This document shows, in pieces, positions 5,352 through 13,793 of a stretch of DNA of 33,528 nt. The DNA is taken from positions 1 to 33,528 of IMG/VR virus record IMGVR_UViG_3300026116_000026, one strand, 5' to 3'. Positions within the stretch are counted from its first letter, which is position 1; each line of letters begins with the position of its first letter. The translations under genes were made by a program, and so were the position numbers. Source of the DNA: a virus. A model generated the notes under the pieces. That model made no database searches. It was not told the DNA's origin and saw only the letters and a program-made list of their open reading frames with translations.

Positions 5352-5400
5352 TTGACTTGTATTTAGTAATATTTTAGAGTAGAAACTCTATATATATCAA
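5352..5400. promoter_or_regulatory. Divergent promoters sharing one palindromic operator
   Basis: Rightward: TTGACT (5352-5357), 17 bases, TAGAGT (5375-5380). Leftward: TTGATA (5400-5395), 18 bases, TAAAAT (5376-5371). A perfect inverted repeat TAGAGT-AGAA-ACTCTA (5375-5390) covers the rightward -10 and lies in the leftward spacer, so one protein could control both the nuclease and the small gene at 5409. Confidence 0.55.
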
Positions 5401-5408
5401 GTAGTTAA

Positions 5409-5597
5409 ATGATTTTTACCACTAATGATAAACTTAGTTTTTTTGCTGCAGGCGTGCTTGTAATGTTTGGGCTGCTTACTGCATGCTGTGCTTTAGAAAA
5501 GCGCTTAGAGGAGTTCGATTTTTATGATGAGCGTCCTAATATCGCTAGGATGCCATTTATGGCTAATGGAAACCTTTATAAAGTTGGAGATAAATAA
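5409..5597 (+). CDS. Small membrane or lipoprotein-like protein, 62 aa
   Basis: A short N-terminus with K8 precedes a hydrophobic stretch (residues 9-25) that ends in LTAC, which fits a lipobox. A charged, acidic 35-residue tail follows. It may therefore be a small lipoprotein, or simply a single-pass membrane protein. Its promoter and operator lie at 5352-5390. The stop overlaps the start of the next gene (TAATG). Surface-exposed phage lipoproteins of this size can act in superinfection exclusion, but that role is only a possibility here. Confidence 0.6.
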   Translation: MIFTTNDKLSFFAAGVLVMFGLLTACCALEKRLEEFDFYDERPNIARMPFMANGNLYKVGDK

Positions 5598-5776
5598 TGA
5601 AGTCTAAACTTACTGTAGGAAAACTTATTGCTATTTTGGATCAATATGATCATGAGAGTTTAGTAAAGGTCTTTGATAAGACTCACTTTGACCTTGTGTT
5701 CATTGATAATATTGTTTCTAAACTTGATGAAGATGCTGCGTATCCGGATGTGATATTTGAGATTAGGGAAGACTAA
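5597..5776 (+). CDS. Hypothetical acidic protein, 59 aa
   Basis: The ATG shares one base with the previous stop. The product is small and acidic: KLTVGKLIAILDQYDHESLV, then a strand-like segment (FDLVFIDNIV) and an acidic C-terminus (YPDVIFEIRED). The pattern resembles the short proteins of many phages that begin with a helix annotated only as hypothetical. It is coupled to the lipoprotein-like gene and presumably shares its promoter. Confidence 0.65.
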   Translation: MKSKLTVGKLIAILDQYDHESLVKVFDKTHFDLVFIDNIVSKLDEDAAYPDVIFEIRED

Positions 5777-5797
5777 TGAGCATTACAAAGTTGACAG

Positions 5798-6067
5798 CTA
5801 AAAAAGTTCTACTCGGGGCTTTTTGATTAGCATGGCTTTGATTTCTTCGTATTTCTTTTCACGCTCATCTTCTGTAAAAAAAGGCGAATAATAATAAGGA
5901 AAATAATCGTCCTCTTCCATCCATTTTTGATGTTCTTTATAATCAAGAAAATAATAGATATAATATGTGGTATCCTTTTCTTCTCCGCATAATCGCTCAT
6001 GATCGTAACTACAAATGCAAAAGATTTTATTCAAATTTAAAAATTCTGTTTCCGTATTAATCCACAT
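5798..6067 (-). CDS. Hypothetical protein rich in Tyr and acidic residues
   Basis: I start at the ATG at 6067, which has AGGA six to seven bases upstream, instead of the TTG at 6133. The 89-residue product has aromatic, strand-like stretches (TTYYIYYFLDYKEH, DDYFPYYYSPFF) and a helical end (EKKYEEIKAMLIKK). It lies alone on the minus strand between plus-strand genes, so it probably has its own promoter (a TATAAT on the minus strand lies near 6105). No family is recognised. Confidence 0.6.
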   Translation of the reverse strand: MWINTETEFLNLNKIFCICSYDHERLCGEEKDTTYYIYYFLDYKEHQKWMEEDDYFPYYYSPFFTEDEREKKYEEIKAMLIKKPRVELF

Positions 6068-6094
6068 ACCACTTCCTATTGCATGTTCTAATAT

Positions 6095-6123
6095 TTGAAT
6101 TATACTATTGATATATATACAAT
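6095..6123 (+). promoter_or_regulatory. Promoter upstream of the packaging genes
   Basis: TTGAAT (6095-6100), 17 bases and TACAAT (6118-6123) precede the gene at 6135. This is the last evident promoter before the terminase genes, so it may start the late operon. The leader would be very short, and no clear ribosome binding site is visible before 6135. Confidence 0.45.
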
Positions 6124-6134
6124 TAGCAAGCAAA

Positions 6135-6356
6135 ATGTATAATAATCAATGGGGGATTTTAAGTCAGCACACACATGACTGGGGTGATGAATACTATTCC
6201 GAAGAAGTTAAAACCGCAATACAAATGCAACCTGATTATCAAGCGCTAACTGACTATTGGGCAGAAGGTTTAGAAGAGCGCAAAAAACGTGATAAGCATA
6301 TATGCGAAAAACAAGAAAGAGCATTGGCCAAGAAATTTCATAAGAGATATAAATGA
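6135..6356 (+). CDS. Hypothetical protein before the small terminase gene
   Basis: The ATG at 6135 is preferred to the TTG at 6108 because the promoter -10 covers the latter region. The 73-residue product starts with NNQWGILSQHTHDWGDEYYS and ends in a strongly charged helix (EERKKRDKHICEKQERALAKK). It overlaps the TerS gene by four bases (ATGA), so it is the first gene of the packaging operon. Function is unknown. Confidence 0.65.
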   Translation: MYNNQWGILSQHTHDWGDEYYSEEVKTAIQMQPDYQALTDYWAEGLEERKKRDKHICEKQERALAKKFHKRYK

Positions 6357-6781
6357 CACTCGCAGATAAGATGGCAGAAAAGAAAGCAAAGTTTCCTGAA
6401 GTTCTAAAAGACTGTTTGGGCATTGTTACTACTGCATGTGCAAAGCTGAGAATATCTCGACCTCTCTATTATAAATGGTATAATGGCGATCCTGAATTTA
6501 AAGAACTATGCGATCAGGTTGATGAAGACGTTTTAGATTTAGGTGAATCAGTACTGTACGAATTAGTTAAAGAAAAGAATGTAGTCGCTACTATCTTCCT
6601 CTTAAAAACCAGAGGCAAGAAACGTGGTTATGTAGAACGCTTAGAAACAACGGGGAAAGATGGCGGAGCAATCAAGAACGAAGTCCAATTATCTGGGGCG
6701 GATTTCGAAACCTTTCAGCGCGCTGCTGCACGCAAGAGAGACCGGGACATTGCCGAATTCAAGGCGTCCGCGGGTTTGTGA
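6353..6781 (+). CDS. Terminase small subunit
   Basis: The 142-residue protein should recognise phage DNA and start packaging together with TerL. The N-terminal part contains a helix-turn-helix (CLGIVTTACAKLRISRPLYYKWY, about 22-44) followed by DPEFKELCDQVDEDVLDLGE, the common order in phage small terminases. An oligomerisation region and a basic C-terminal tail (RAAARKRDRDIAEF) follow. It is coupled to the preceding gene by ATGA and lies one short gene upstream of TerL. Confidence 0.82.
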   Translation: MTLADKMAEKKAKFPEVLKDCLGIVTTACAKLRISRPLYYKWYNGDPEFKELCDQVDEDVLDLGESVLYELVKEKNVVATIFLLKTRGKKRGYVERLETTGKDGGAIKNEVQLSGADFETFQRAAARKRDRDIAEFKASAGL

Positions 6782-6782
6782 A

Positions 6783-6977
6783 ATGGAAATAACTGCATGG
6801 TATGATGATAGATCACGTGAAAAGGCATTACAAAGCCAAAGTGAAGTCTATTACTATATGGTGCATTCGACCCACGTAGAAGAACGCAGGCACTGGGCAG
6901 TTGAATATACTAAGATGTTAGAGAACGAAGATTATCCCTGCAACTTAGCAATCTATAGCAAATATAGCGCGGTCTGA
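6783..6977 (+). CDS. Hypothetical protein between TerS and TerL
   Basis: The ATG at 6783, one base after the TerS stop, gives 64 residues; the frame is open further upstream, but that part lies inside TerS. The product has aromatic and charged residues (EVYYYMVHSTHVEERRHWAVEY). Its stop shares a base with the TerL start. No family is recognised; it may assist terminase assembly. Confidence 0.6.
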   Translation: MEITAWYDDRSREKALQSQSEVYYYMVHSTHVEERRHWAVEYTKMLENEDYPCNLAIYSKYSAV

Positions 6978-8452
6978 TGGAAGCAACTATCCCAATGCTC
7001 AAGGGTTTTCTTAAGACTGACTTGGCGGCATTTACTGAAACTGTAGTACGAACGGTGTCACCTGAAGCTAACTATCAGCATAACTGGCATATAGATCTTA
7101 TTGCTGAATATCTAATAGCCTGTCAGAAAGGCGAAATAAAACGTTTGATTATTAATATCCCACCTAGGCATCTAAAATCTATTTCTGTTAACGTAGCGTT
7201 TCCTGCATGGCTTTTAGGACACAATCCAGGTGAACAGATTATGTGTGCATCTTATTCCCAAGACCTTAGCTTTAAGCATGCTCTTGATTGCCGATTAGTG
7301 ATGCAGCAGCAATGGTATCAAGAATTGTTTCCAGCCACGCGCATAGTTGAAGATCAGAATACTAAGCGTAAGTTTATTACCTCAGCACGAGGGCATAGGA
7401 TCGCAACGAGTGTGGGAGGAACTGCAACGGGTGAGGGAGCGCAGTTCTTGATTGTCGATGACCCAGTAAGCGCACAGCAAGGTGAATCTACTGCATTCAG
7501 AGACACTGCTAACACTTGGTTCGATCAGACTTTCTCGACAAGGCTTAATGATAAAAAAACCGGTTGTATTATTGTCATCATGCAGCGTCTACACGAGGAA
7601 GATCTGACAGGTCACTTACTTGCTAAAGGGGGATGGGAGCATTTATGCCTACCGATGGTGGCTGAGAAAGATGAAACTCTTAAATGCGGTTATTATGAAG
7701 TACATCGTAAAACTGGCGATTTATTACATGCTGAACGTAATGGTGAAAAGGAGATAAATGATCTTAAAATTGAGCTTGGGTCTTATGCTTATTCTGGCCA
7801 ATACCAACAACGACCATCTCCCGAAGGTGGAGGAGAATTCCGTAAAGAATGGTTACAGTATTATGATAGCTTGGCACCTCACACTTTGAATCATTATATC
7901 TTCGTTGATCCTGCCAATTCCAAAAATAAAGATTCTGACTATACGGCGATGGTTGTAATGGCTGCTGGAGGTGACGGTAATTTATACTTGGTTGATCTAG
8001 TCCGTGATCGGTTAAACGTACGTGAGCGCGAAGAGAAGTTATTTGAACTGCATAAAAAGTATCGCCCTAAGTCTGTTGTTTATGAGAAATATGGTATGCA
8101 GTGCGATACTGATTGGCTTTCTAAAGCTATGGAAGATCGCAATTATCGCTTTCACCTGCAAGAAATTGGGGGAAGACTTTCTAAGAATGACCGCATTAAA
8201 AGATTAATTCCTTATTTTGCTGATCGAAAGATCTTTCTTCCAAAAGTACTTTTCAAAACCAATTATAAGAATCAAGCAGTAGATGTTATAGATGAATTTG
8301 TTATTCAAGAATATTGCACTTTTCCTGTTGGCATACACGATGATTTGTTAGATGCTATGTCACGGCTATGTGATATCACCATCCAATATCCTGGCTATAA
8401 TGCAGTAAATTATTATGAACTATATGGCGAGAATCAAGTGGGGAAAATATAA
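6977..8452 (+). CDS. Terminase large subunit
   Basis: The 491-residue motor ATPase and headful nuclease pumps DNA into proheads through the portal. Residues 61-69 (IPPRHLKSI) are the variant Walker A of this terminase group, and FLIVDD (157-162) is the Walker B. The RNase H-like nuclease follows, with D311 (YIFVDPA), E370 (VVYEKYG) and D455/D456 (GIHDDLLDAM) as the acidic metal ligands. The family is the Terminase_6 type also found in gene transfer agents. Full length. Confidence 0.95.
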   Translation: MEATIPMLKGFLKTDLAAFTETVVRTVSPEANYQHNWHIDLIAEYLIACQKGEIKRLIINIPPRHLKSISVNVAFPAWLLGHNPGEQIMCASYSQDLSFKHALDCRLVMQQQWYQELFPATRIVEDQNTKRKFITSARGHRIATSVGGTATGEGAQFLIVDDPVSAQQGESTAFRDTANTWFDQTFSTRLNDKKTGCIIVIMQRLHEEDLTGHLLAKGGWEHLCLPMVAEKDETLKCGYYEVHRKTGDLLHAERNGEKEINDLKIELGSYAYSGQYQQRPSPEGGGEFRKEWLQYYDSLAPHTLNHYIFVDPANSKNKDSDYTAMVVMAAGGDGNLYLVDLVRDRLNVREREEKLFELHKKYRPKSVVYEKYGMQCDTDWLSKAMEDRNYRFHLQEIGGRLSKNDRIKRLIPYFADRKIFLPKVLFKTNYKNQAVDVIDEFVIQEYCTFPVGIHDDLLDAMSRLCDITIQYPGYNAVNYYELYGENQVGKI

Positions 8453-8697
8453 TGCTTAGAACAATCTTAGATAATTTAACTAAACGTATCGAAATATTAG
8501 AAGAGAAGTATGCATGTTCAGAAGGAATAGCCCTAATACATTGCGAACAAATAGACCAGCTTTTAAATAAGTGTGCAGATTTAGAATCTGTGATAGTTAC
8601 GTTTCATGTCGTTTCCGATAAGCCAATTGAACTTCCAAAACGCGGTAGACCAAAAGTCTCTCATGTGATAGGTAAGCCAACAAAATCAAACACTTAG
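8452..8697 (+). CDS. Hypothetical coiled-coil protein after TerL
   Basis: The start overlaps the TerL stop (TAATG). The 81-residue product has a helical, coiled-coil-like N-terminal half (ILDNLTKRIEILEEKY) and a basic, Pro-rich tail (LPKRGRPKVSHVIGKPTK) that looks like an AT-hook type element (KRGRPK). DNA binding is therefore possible. It closes the terminase transcription unit before the promoter at 8710. Confidence 0.65.
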   Translation: MLRTILDNLTKRIEILEEKYACSEGIALIHCEQIDQLLNKCADLESVIVTFHVVSDKPIELPKRGRPKVSHVIGKPTKSNT

Positions 8698-8709
8698 TCG
8701 TAATTCAGG

Positions 8710-8738
8710 TTGATAGACTAAAAAAAGCTATATATCCT
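8710..8738 (+). promoter_or_regulatory. Candidate promoter of the head genes
   Basis: TTGATA (8710-8715), 17 bases and TATCCT (8733-8738). The candidate promoter before the fibre genes (21667-21695) has the same TATCCT -10 at the same spacing, which suggests a shared late promoter type. Confidence 0.4.
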
Positions 8739-8769
8739 CTAAGGTATTGAAATATAAATCATTACTTTA

Positions 8770-10890
8770 ATGTCAATAATGTCTGGTGACAGTCCTGAGT
8801 CTGCCATTGATTTAGAAAGTCAAGGTGGCCTAACTAATGATGCTGACATCATACGAATGATGGAAAGACGCATTAATGAGAATCTAGTTATTGAGCAAAC
8901 ATGGCGTCAAGAAGAAATACGTGATTCGCTTGCTGTTTATGAAGGTGACCAATGGCTTGATGAAGACATGAAGCGTCAGTTAGCTAATGGTATGCCTATA
9001 GTTACTATTAACCGTGTTAAACCGGTTATACAATCTATCGTAGGCTTTGAAATTCAGAACCGATTAGATGTTAAATATGTGCCGCGACTTAATAATCAAA
9101 AGCAGCAGGGTTTTACAGATGTTGTAGGGAATGCTGTAAAATATATTGAACAAAAATCTAATGCTGATCTAGAATATACTCTAGCCTTCCAGGATATGCT
9201 TATATGCGGAGTTGGTGCAACTGACACATTAATGGACTATACTAAACCTCCACATGATGGTGAGTTTAGGGTTGAGAGAGTCTTTCCTGCGTTTCTATTT
9301 TGGGATCCAGCAAGTCGGAGGAAAAATAAACTTGATTCCGATTATGTAATTCGTCTTAAGGTTGTTAACCGTAATATCATCAGGCAAGAGTTTGGTCTTG
9401 ATTACTTTGACGATATCTATAGCTCTACTCTTGATGCGCGTATTTTAGAATTCTTCCAAGACATTTTAGCTGTTAAACAACTTGGCGTAATCTACGAATA
9501 TCAATGGCGCGAAAAAGTTCCTTTTAAACAAGTTGCAAATCCTTTCAGAGATCTAAATCCTGAAGAATTAGCTATGCAACAAGGTATCGATACTATGGAG
9601 GGTATTGAAGAGTTCATTACTGTCTATGAAGCTACTAAACAAATGTATGCCGAGAAGTATGACTTCGATCCTAATATGGATCAAACATTTGCAATTCAAG
9701 AATCGAGTGACTGGACTGAGTTCAAAAAAGCCTGTGACTTCTTAGGAATAAAACCTAAATTCGCGAAACAATTTAAATACAAATACTACCGTGCTATTAT
9801 CACTGGCCACAAAGTCATGGAGAAATCTGAGAATTACTCACAGAGCGGGTTTTCCATTAAATTCATGACAGGAGACTTCTCAGAACTGGTGCAACATGAT
9901 TATGGTCTACTTCGCTCTTGTAAAGAGCCGCAAAGGCTATTAAATCAAGTTGTATCCGACTACCAAGGATTCCTAAATACAATTCCTAAAGGTGGCGTAT
10001 CTATCGAAAGAGATGCAGTTGCTAATTTACAAGGCTTTTTAGATACATATTCTAAGGCCAAAATGGTTACAATATATGAGCCGGGCGCACTATCAGGCGG
10101 TAAAATGCAACCTAAGATTGCTCCTCCACTTCCTCAGGGCATCTTAGAGATGATACAATACGCAGATGCACAGATAATGTCTGTATGCGGCGTTACGCCT
10201 GAGCTCATGGGTATGATGGCATCAAAAGAGCAGAATAGCTCATTTATGCGTCAACAAATTAGACAAGGACTGACAACTTTAAGTACGTATTTTGATGCAC
10301 GTAGAGCTTATCTGCAGGATCAAGCGAGGCTCTATATTGACTGTGTACGTGTCTTGGCCGAGAATAACGAAGGGAGGCTCGTACACGATGTATTAGGAGA
10401 GTATGGGGGACAATATTTACCGCTTTTACGCGATAATATAGCTGCAGATTACGATATAATCATCGATGAAACACCTACAAGTCCAGATCAAAAAGAAGAA
10501 ACATTCTTAAAACTCTTGGATATGCAGGCAGTAATGCTTAATAAGCCAAATCCTATCGATCTTATGCCTTTGATTATGGAATATGCACCATTCCAACAAG
10601 ATGTTGTGAAGCAAATTAAAGAACTTATGCAACCTCCTCCGGCTCCTGAACCAGATCTTATTAATGAGCGCTTACTCACTACTGAAGCGGATTATAAACA
10701 AGCATCTGCGTATAAATTAACTATGGAAGCCATGGAGAAAGAGCAAAATTTACGATATAGCCCCGCCAAATATATAGCAGATATCAACTTAACGGAAACT
10801 AAAGCTGCAGCTGAGTTGGCAAAAATAGAACAAATGACTAATGAGAGAATTGATAAACGAATGAGTGCAATCTTTAATCAACAACTGTAG
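8770..10890 (+). CDS. Portal protein, P22 gp1-like
   Basis: The 706-residue portal forms the dodecameric ring at the head vertex through which DNA enters and leaves and to which the terminase and tail attach. The N-terminal region follows the P22-type portal: an RQEEIRDSLAVYEGDQW segment, then MPIVTINRVKPVIQSIVGFE and later FPAFLFWDPASRRKN. Length matches P22 gp1 (about 725). A long Ala/Glu/Lys-rich C-terminal helix (about 650-700) would form the barrel. Two ATGs (8770 and 8779) are possible starts, neither with a clear ribosome binding site. Confidence 0.88.
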   Translation: MSIMSGDSPESAIDLESQGGLTNDADIIRMMERRINENLVIEQTWRQEEIRDSLAVYEGDQWLDEDMKRQLANGMPIVTINRVKPVIQSIVGFEIQNRLDVKYVPRLNNQKQQGFTDVVGNAVKYIEQKSNADLEYTLAFQDMLICGVGATDTLMDYTKPPHDGEFRVERVFPAFLFWDPASRRKNKLDSDYVIRLKVVNRNIIRQEFGLDYFDDIYSSTLDARILEFFQDILAVKQLGVIYEYQWREKVPFKQVANPFRDLNPEELAMQQGIDTMEGIEEFITVYEATKQMYAEKYDFDPNMDQTFAIQESSDWTEFKKACDFLGIKPKFAKQFKYKYYRAIITGHKVMEKSENYSQSGFSIKFMTGDFSELVQHDYGLLRSCKEPQRLLNQVVSDYQGFLNTIPKGGVSIERDAVANLQGFLDTYSKAKMVTIYEPGALSGGKMQPKIAPPLPQGILEMIQYADAQIMSVCGVTPELMGMMASKEQNSSFMRQQIRQGLTTLSTYFDARRAYLQDQARLYIDCVRVLAENNEGRLVHDVLGEYGGQYLPLLRDNIAADYDIIIDETPTSPDQKEETFLKLLDMQAVMLNKPNPIDLMPLIMEYAPFQQDVVKQIKELMQPPPAPEPDLINERLLTTEADYKQASAYKLTMEAMEKEQNLRYSPAKYIADINLTETKAAAELAKIEQMTNERIDKRMSAIFNQQL

Positions 10891-10897
10891 GAGCACT

Positions 10898-11920
10898 ATG
10901 ATTGATCATTCCACTAACGTACCACCAAAGGAAGTATTTGGTAATCCCGATGCCTTTCGTGCCGAACTAGCTAAACTAGAACCTGAACAGCCTACTCAAT
11001 ATCCCGATCCAACTCCAGACAATATCCCTGAAGATGATATTAATATGTCTCATGAATCTACCTCAGGTGAAGAGAACATACCGGAAGAGTCAGAAGAATC
11101 GGTAGAAGAACATAACCAAGAGACATCTACTGAGCGAGCTGAAACTTCCGGAAAAGAGAAATCTCATTTGATTCCTAAGTCACGTTTTAATCAAGAAATC
11201 GAGAAACGCAAGGCTTTAGAAGAACAGTTAGCTACTGAACGCGAGAATAGAATTCGCTTTGAGACGCAATTGCAGATGCTCGATCAACAACATCAGAATG
11301 CTCAGTTACAACAGCAACAACAAAATGCTGCAATGCAACAAGAGGTTCTTGATAATATAGATCCATTAGATAGCGATACTTATAACTATGCTAAACGTGA
11401 GATAGATGCCCTTAAAGCGCAACTTGCAACCGTAGCTCATGAGACTGAACAACGCACTAAAGAAATGATCTATACTAATCGCGTTACTACAGATGAAGCT
11501 AAATTTCAAAAAGATCATCCTGATTTCAATGATGCTTTTGCTCATGTTCAGAAAGTTGAACTCGATATTGCTAAGAATCTTCTTGGTAATGAGGCAGCCG
11601 CGCAATCTTATGTTGCAGATCGCATGCGTGCAGTCTTGACTACCAGCGTAGATAGTGGCAAAAATGCCGCTGAAACAATCTATAATATGGCGAAAACATA
11701 TGGCTATAATACAACTACCAGAAGCGAAAAAACCAAGCCGGCTATCAATGTGGAAGCCGTCGCTAAAAATATGGCACGTACTGCTAATACTTCTAACATT
11801 GGTAACAGTGGTACTTTTGGCAACGTTCCTACTGACATAGCTGCTGCACTTGATAAAAGTGGACGCGTTGATGTGGGTTTATTCCATAAGCAATTAGAAA
11901 GACTTCAAAAAAACATGTAG
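10898..11920 (+). CDS. Scaffolding protein
   Basis: GGAG lies before the ATG at 10898; an upstream start at 10865 would overlap the portal gene and is less likely. The 340-residue protein is acidic at the N-terminus (Glu/Ser-rich, about 35-95), then forms a long Gln-rich coiled coil (about 100-165), and is helical to a basic C-terminus (LFHKQLERLQKNM). This layout and the position between portal and capsid gene fit the scaffolding protein that shapes the procapsid and then leaves. There is no protease gene or motif nearby. Confidence 0.8.
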   Translation: MIDHSTNVPPKEVFGNPDAFRAELAKLEPEQPTQYPDPTPDNIPEDDINMSHESTSGEENIPEESEESVEEHNQETSTERAETSGKEKSHLIPKSRFNQEIEKRKALEEQLATERENRIRFETQLQMLDQQHQNAQLQQQQQNAAMQQEVLDNIDPLDSDTYNYAKREIDALKAQLATVAHETEQRTKEMIYTNRVTTDEAKFQKDHPDFNDAFAHVQKVELDIAKNLLGNEAAAQSYVADRMRAVLTTSVDSGKNAAETIYNMAKTYGYNTTTRSEKTKPAINVEAVAKNMARTANTSNIGNSGTFGNVPTDIAAALDKSGRVDVGLFHKQLERLQKNM

Positions 11921-11958
11921 ACCACATCCAAGGCATAAGTTATTGTAATATATAATGT

Positions 11959-12146
11959 TCTGGAAAGAAATTCTTACTTATTGAACCTTTGTAAGTTGCA
12001 CTTTCCAGACGCACACTTGCTAGGGCGACGCACAGCCAACAGAGATCAGCAACTCTATAAAAGGTTCGAGCCAAGGCACCCTCGATAAACAGCCTCGTAT
12101 TGCAAGAGATAAGTAAAATTTATTTCAATCTTTACGAGGGATACTC
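11959..12146 (+). ncRNA. Structured 5' leader of the major capsid gene
   Basis: This unusually long leader in a tightly packed region contains several perfect helices. TCTGGAAAG (11959-11967) pairs with CTTTCCAGA (12001-12009). CTTAC (11973-11977) pairs with GTAAG (11991-11995), and the internal loops are 5 by 5. The apical loop GAACCTTT (11983-11990) is complementary to AAAGGTTC (12060-12067), a pseudoknot. CCTCGTA (12093-12099) pairs with TACGAGG (12133-12139), which includes the capsid Shine-Dalgarno GAGG. CCCTCG (12079-12084) can pair instead with CGAGGG (12135-12140), and CGAG (12067-12070) with CTCG (12081-12084), so alternative folds exist. Regulation of capsid synthesis is inferred. 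Confidence 0.6.
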
Positions 12147-13268
12147 ATGTCTACAACGACGTTTAGTACCAACTCGGCGAGTACGGTCAAGTTATGGTCA
12201 CAAAGAACTCTTTATGATTTCGTAACCGATACCGAGATGTTAGGCCAAATGATGAAGGCTGGCACACTCCGTCGTGTTGATGATACTTCTAAAACCGCTG
12301 GTGACCGCGTCACCGTTTCTTACCTACAAAGACTTACAGATCAAGGTTTACTTGGTATGCAATCTGCAACTGGTTTGGAATCTGCATTAACCTACTTTAC
12401 AGACAACGTAAGTATTGATCAGCTACGTATCGTGGTGGAAAACCCAGCACCTTACACTATCGATGCACAACGTGTTCTGTATAACATTCCAGAAGATACC
12501 TACAGAGTTGAATCTGAATGGATGAAAATCCGTGGTCTTCTTGGTGCTTTCAACCAAATCGCTGGTAACACTGCAACAACTATTACTTATGATGGTGTAG
12601 CTTACTCAGGTAACGATAGACTAAAAATCACAGGACTAAATGCTGCTGTTGCTCCTTCTACTACTTCTGGAGTAACTAGGATCATCAGACCTAATGGTTT
12701 AACAACTGACCAAGCTGTAGCTGCAGACACAACTGCTACTGCGAAGTTAACCGATATCCTAACTTGCGAAACTATCGCACAAACCTCTAGGCCTTATATC
12801 AGGCCGCTTTCTGAAACTTCTGAAATCAAATATCACTACTATGTACACACTCAATGTTACATGGATTTGATGACCGATGCTTCTGCAAGTCTACAGTACA
12901 GAGATATTCAACAAGCGTTGATTACTTCTGGCCGTGGTGAAGGAGAAATGCAACGTAGTTTTGTCTTCTCTCAGACTCGCGTTTTCAATTCTGATAAAAT
13001 ACCAAATGGTGTTGATTCAGGAACTTCCGCAGCTGTTGCTAACTCTAGAAGAAACATCTTCACTGGTCGCGATGCCGGTGGGATTTGCTTCGGAAAAGGC
13101 TTCACTGATGGTAGGGAGAATGTGGCTGGATTCCTGGTAAAAACTGACTTCCAGGACGTAGGCAATTTGCAAAGAATAGCTCTAATTGGGATCTTCGGAA
13201 TTAAGAAGGTTGTGTTTAACAGCAATGATAACGGTTCCATCGTGTCCGTTAACTATAGCTCAATTTAG
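12147..13268 (+). CDS. Major capsid protein, N4 gp56-type
   Basis: The 373-residue shell protein shows the pattern of the N4 gp56 / Phage_capsid_3-like group: an N-terminal WSQRTLYDFVTDTEMLGQMM segment, then DRVTVSYLQRLTDQGLLG, then LTYFTDNVSIDQLRIVV, a Gly-rich middle, and a C-terminus with ALIGIFGIKKVVF. The HK97-like fold is expected. It follows the scaffold gene after a structured leader of about 190 bases in which the ribosome binding site (GAGGGA, 12136-12141) may be base-paired. Together with P22-like neck genes, this is a mixed set of virion parts. Confidence 0.85.
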   Translation: MSTTTFSTNSASTVKLWSQRTLYDFVTDTEMLGQMMKAGTLRRVDDTSKTAGDRVTVSYLQRLTDQGLLGMQSATGLESALTYFTDNVSIDQLRIVVENPAPYTIDAQRVLYNIPEDTYRVESEWMKIRGLLGAFNQIAGNTATTITYDGVAYSGNDRLKITGLNAAVAPSTTSGVTRIIRPNGLTTDQAVAADTTATAKLTDILTCETIAQTSRPYIRPLSETSEIKYHYYVHTQCYMDLMTDASASLQYRDIQQALITSGRGEGEMQRSFVFSQTRVFNSDKIPNGVDSGTSAAVANSRRNIFTGRDAGGICFGKGFTDGRENVAGFLVKTDFQDVGNLQRIALIGIFGIKKVVFNSNDNGSIVSVNYSSI

Positions 13269-13277
13269 AGGTACAAA

Positions 13278-13781
13278 ATGGCTACAGCTTATGCTTTTTC
13301 TTCTCTGGTTCCTGATAGTTCATTTCCGCCAAAATGGTCGACGGGGATGGATCAAAGGATAGAATTTCAATACACTTTAGCAGGTGCCGTAGTAACTGGA
13401 GATACTTTCACAACTCCAGCTAATGCGCTTCCTAATAATGGGTTTAGAGTTCTTGAAATAGAAGTTATTTCTCCAGAACTAGACACCGATGCAACTCCAA
13501 CCGGCACTTTTAGTGTTGGAGACTCAGGAGTTGCTGCTAGATTCATCAATGCTGCCCCTATGGGTATCAATGGTGTTACTACTAGTGGTGAACAAATGAG
13601 AACAGCTATTAACATTGCTCAAGGATTAACCTCAGGCGTTGTTTCTACTGGTTCAAACTATCTTTATGCATCTGGAACATCTCCAAGACTAGTTATGACT
13701 TTAGCAGGCACTGTTGCTACAGCGCAAACTGCGGGCACAATTAGACTTATAGTGACTTTCCGTTGTACTGAAGAACAGTAA
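13278..13781 (+). CDS. Probable head decoration or minor capsid protein
   Basis: The 167-residue protein is strand-rich and low in charge, with many Ala, Thr, Gly and Val (GTFSVGDSGVAARFINAAP, then SPRLVMTLAGTVATAQTAG). It starts nine bases after the capsid gene. This position and composition are common for capsid decoration proteins in phages of this type. No named family is recognised, so a minor head protein is the alternative. Confidence 0.6.
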   Translation: MATAYAFSSLVPDSSFPPKWSTGMDQRIEFQYTLAGAVVTGDTFTTPANALPNNGFRVLEIEVISPELDTDATPTGTFSVGDSGVAARFINAAPMGINGVTTSGEQMRTAINIAQGLTSGVVSTGSNYLYASGTSPRLVMTLAGTVATAQTAGTIRLIVTFRCTEEQ

Positions 13782-13793
13782 AATGAGGATTTG

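Noticed and set aside
5777-5827. 16-codon ORF directly after the 59-aa gene (MSITKLTAKKVLLGAF)
   Set aside because: Coupled start (TAATG), but very short and it overlaps the end of the minus-strand gene at 5798; I cannot tell it from chance.
5820-5845. Possible terminator around GGGGCTTTTTGA
   Set aside because: Only an A/T-run pairing with no GC stem; the bases are the last codons of the minus-strand gene.
11951-11956. TATAAT before the capsid leader
   Set aside because: No matching -35 at 16-18 bases, and a start at the expected place would cut off the left arm of the 9-bp stem; read-through from upstream is more likely.
12063-12072. GGTTCGAGCC, which resembles a tRNA T-arm
   Set aside because: No acceptor, D or anticodon arms can be built around it; the bases fit the pseudoknot and the ribosome-binding-site hairpin instead.
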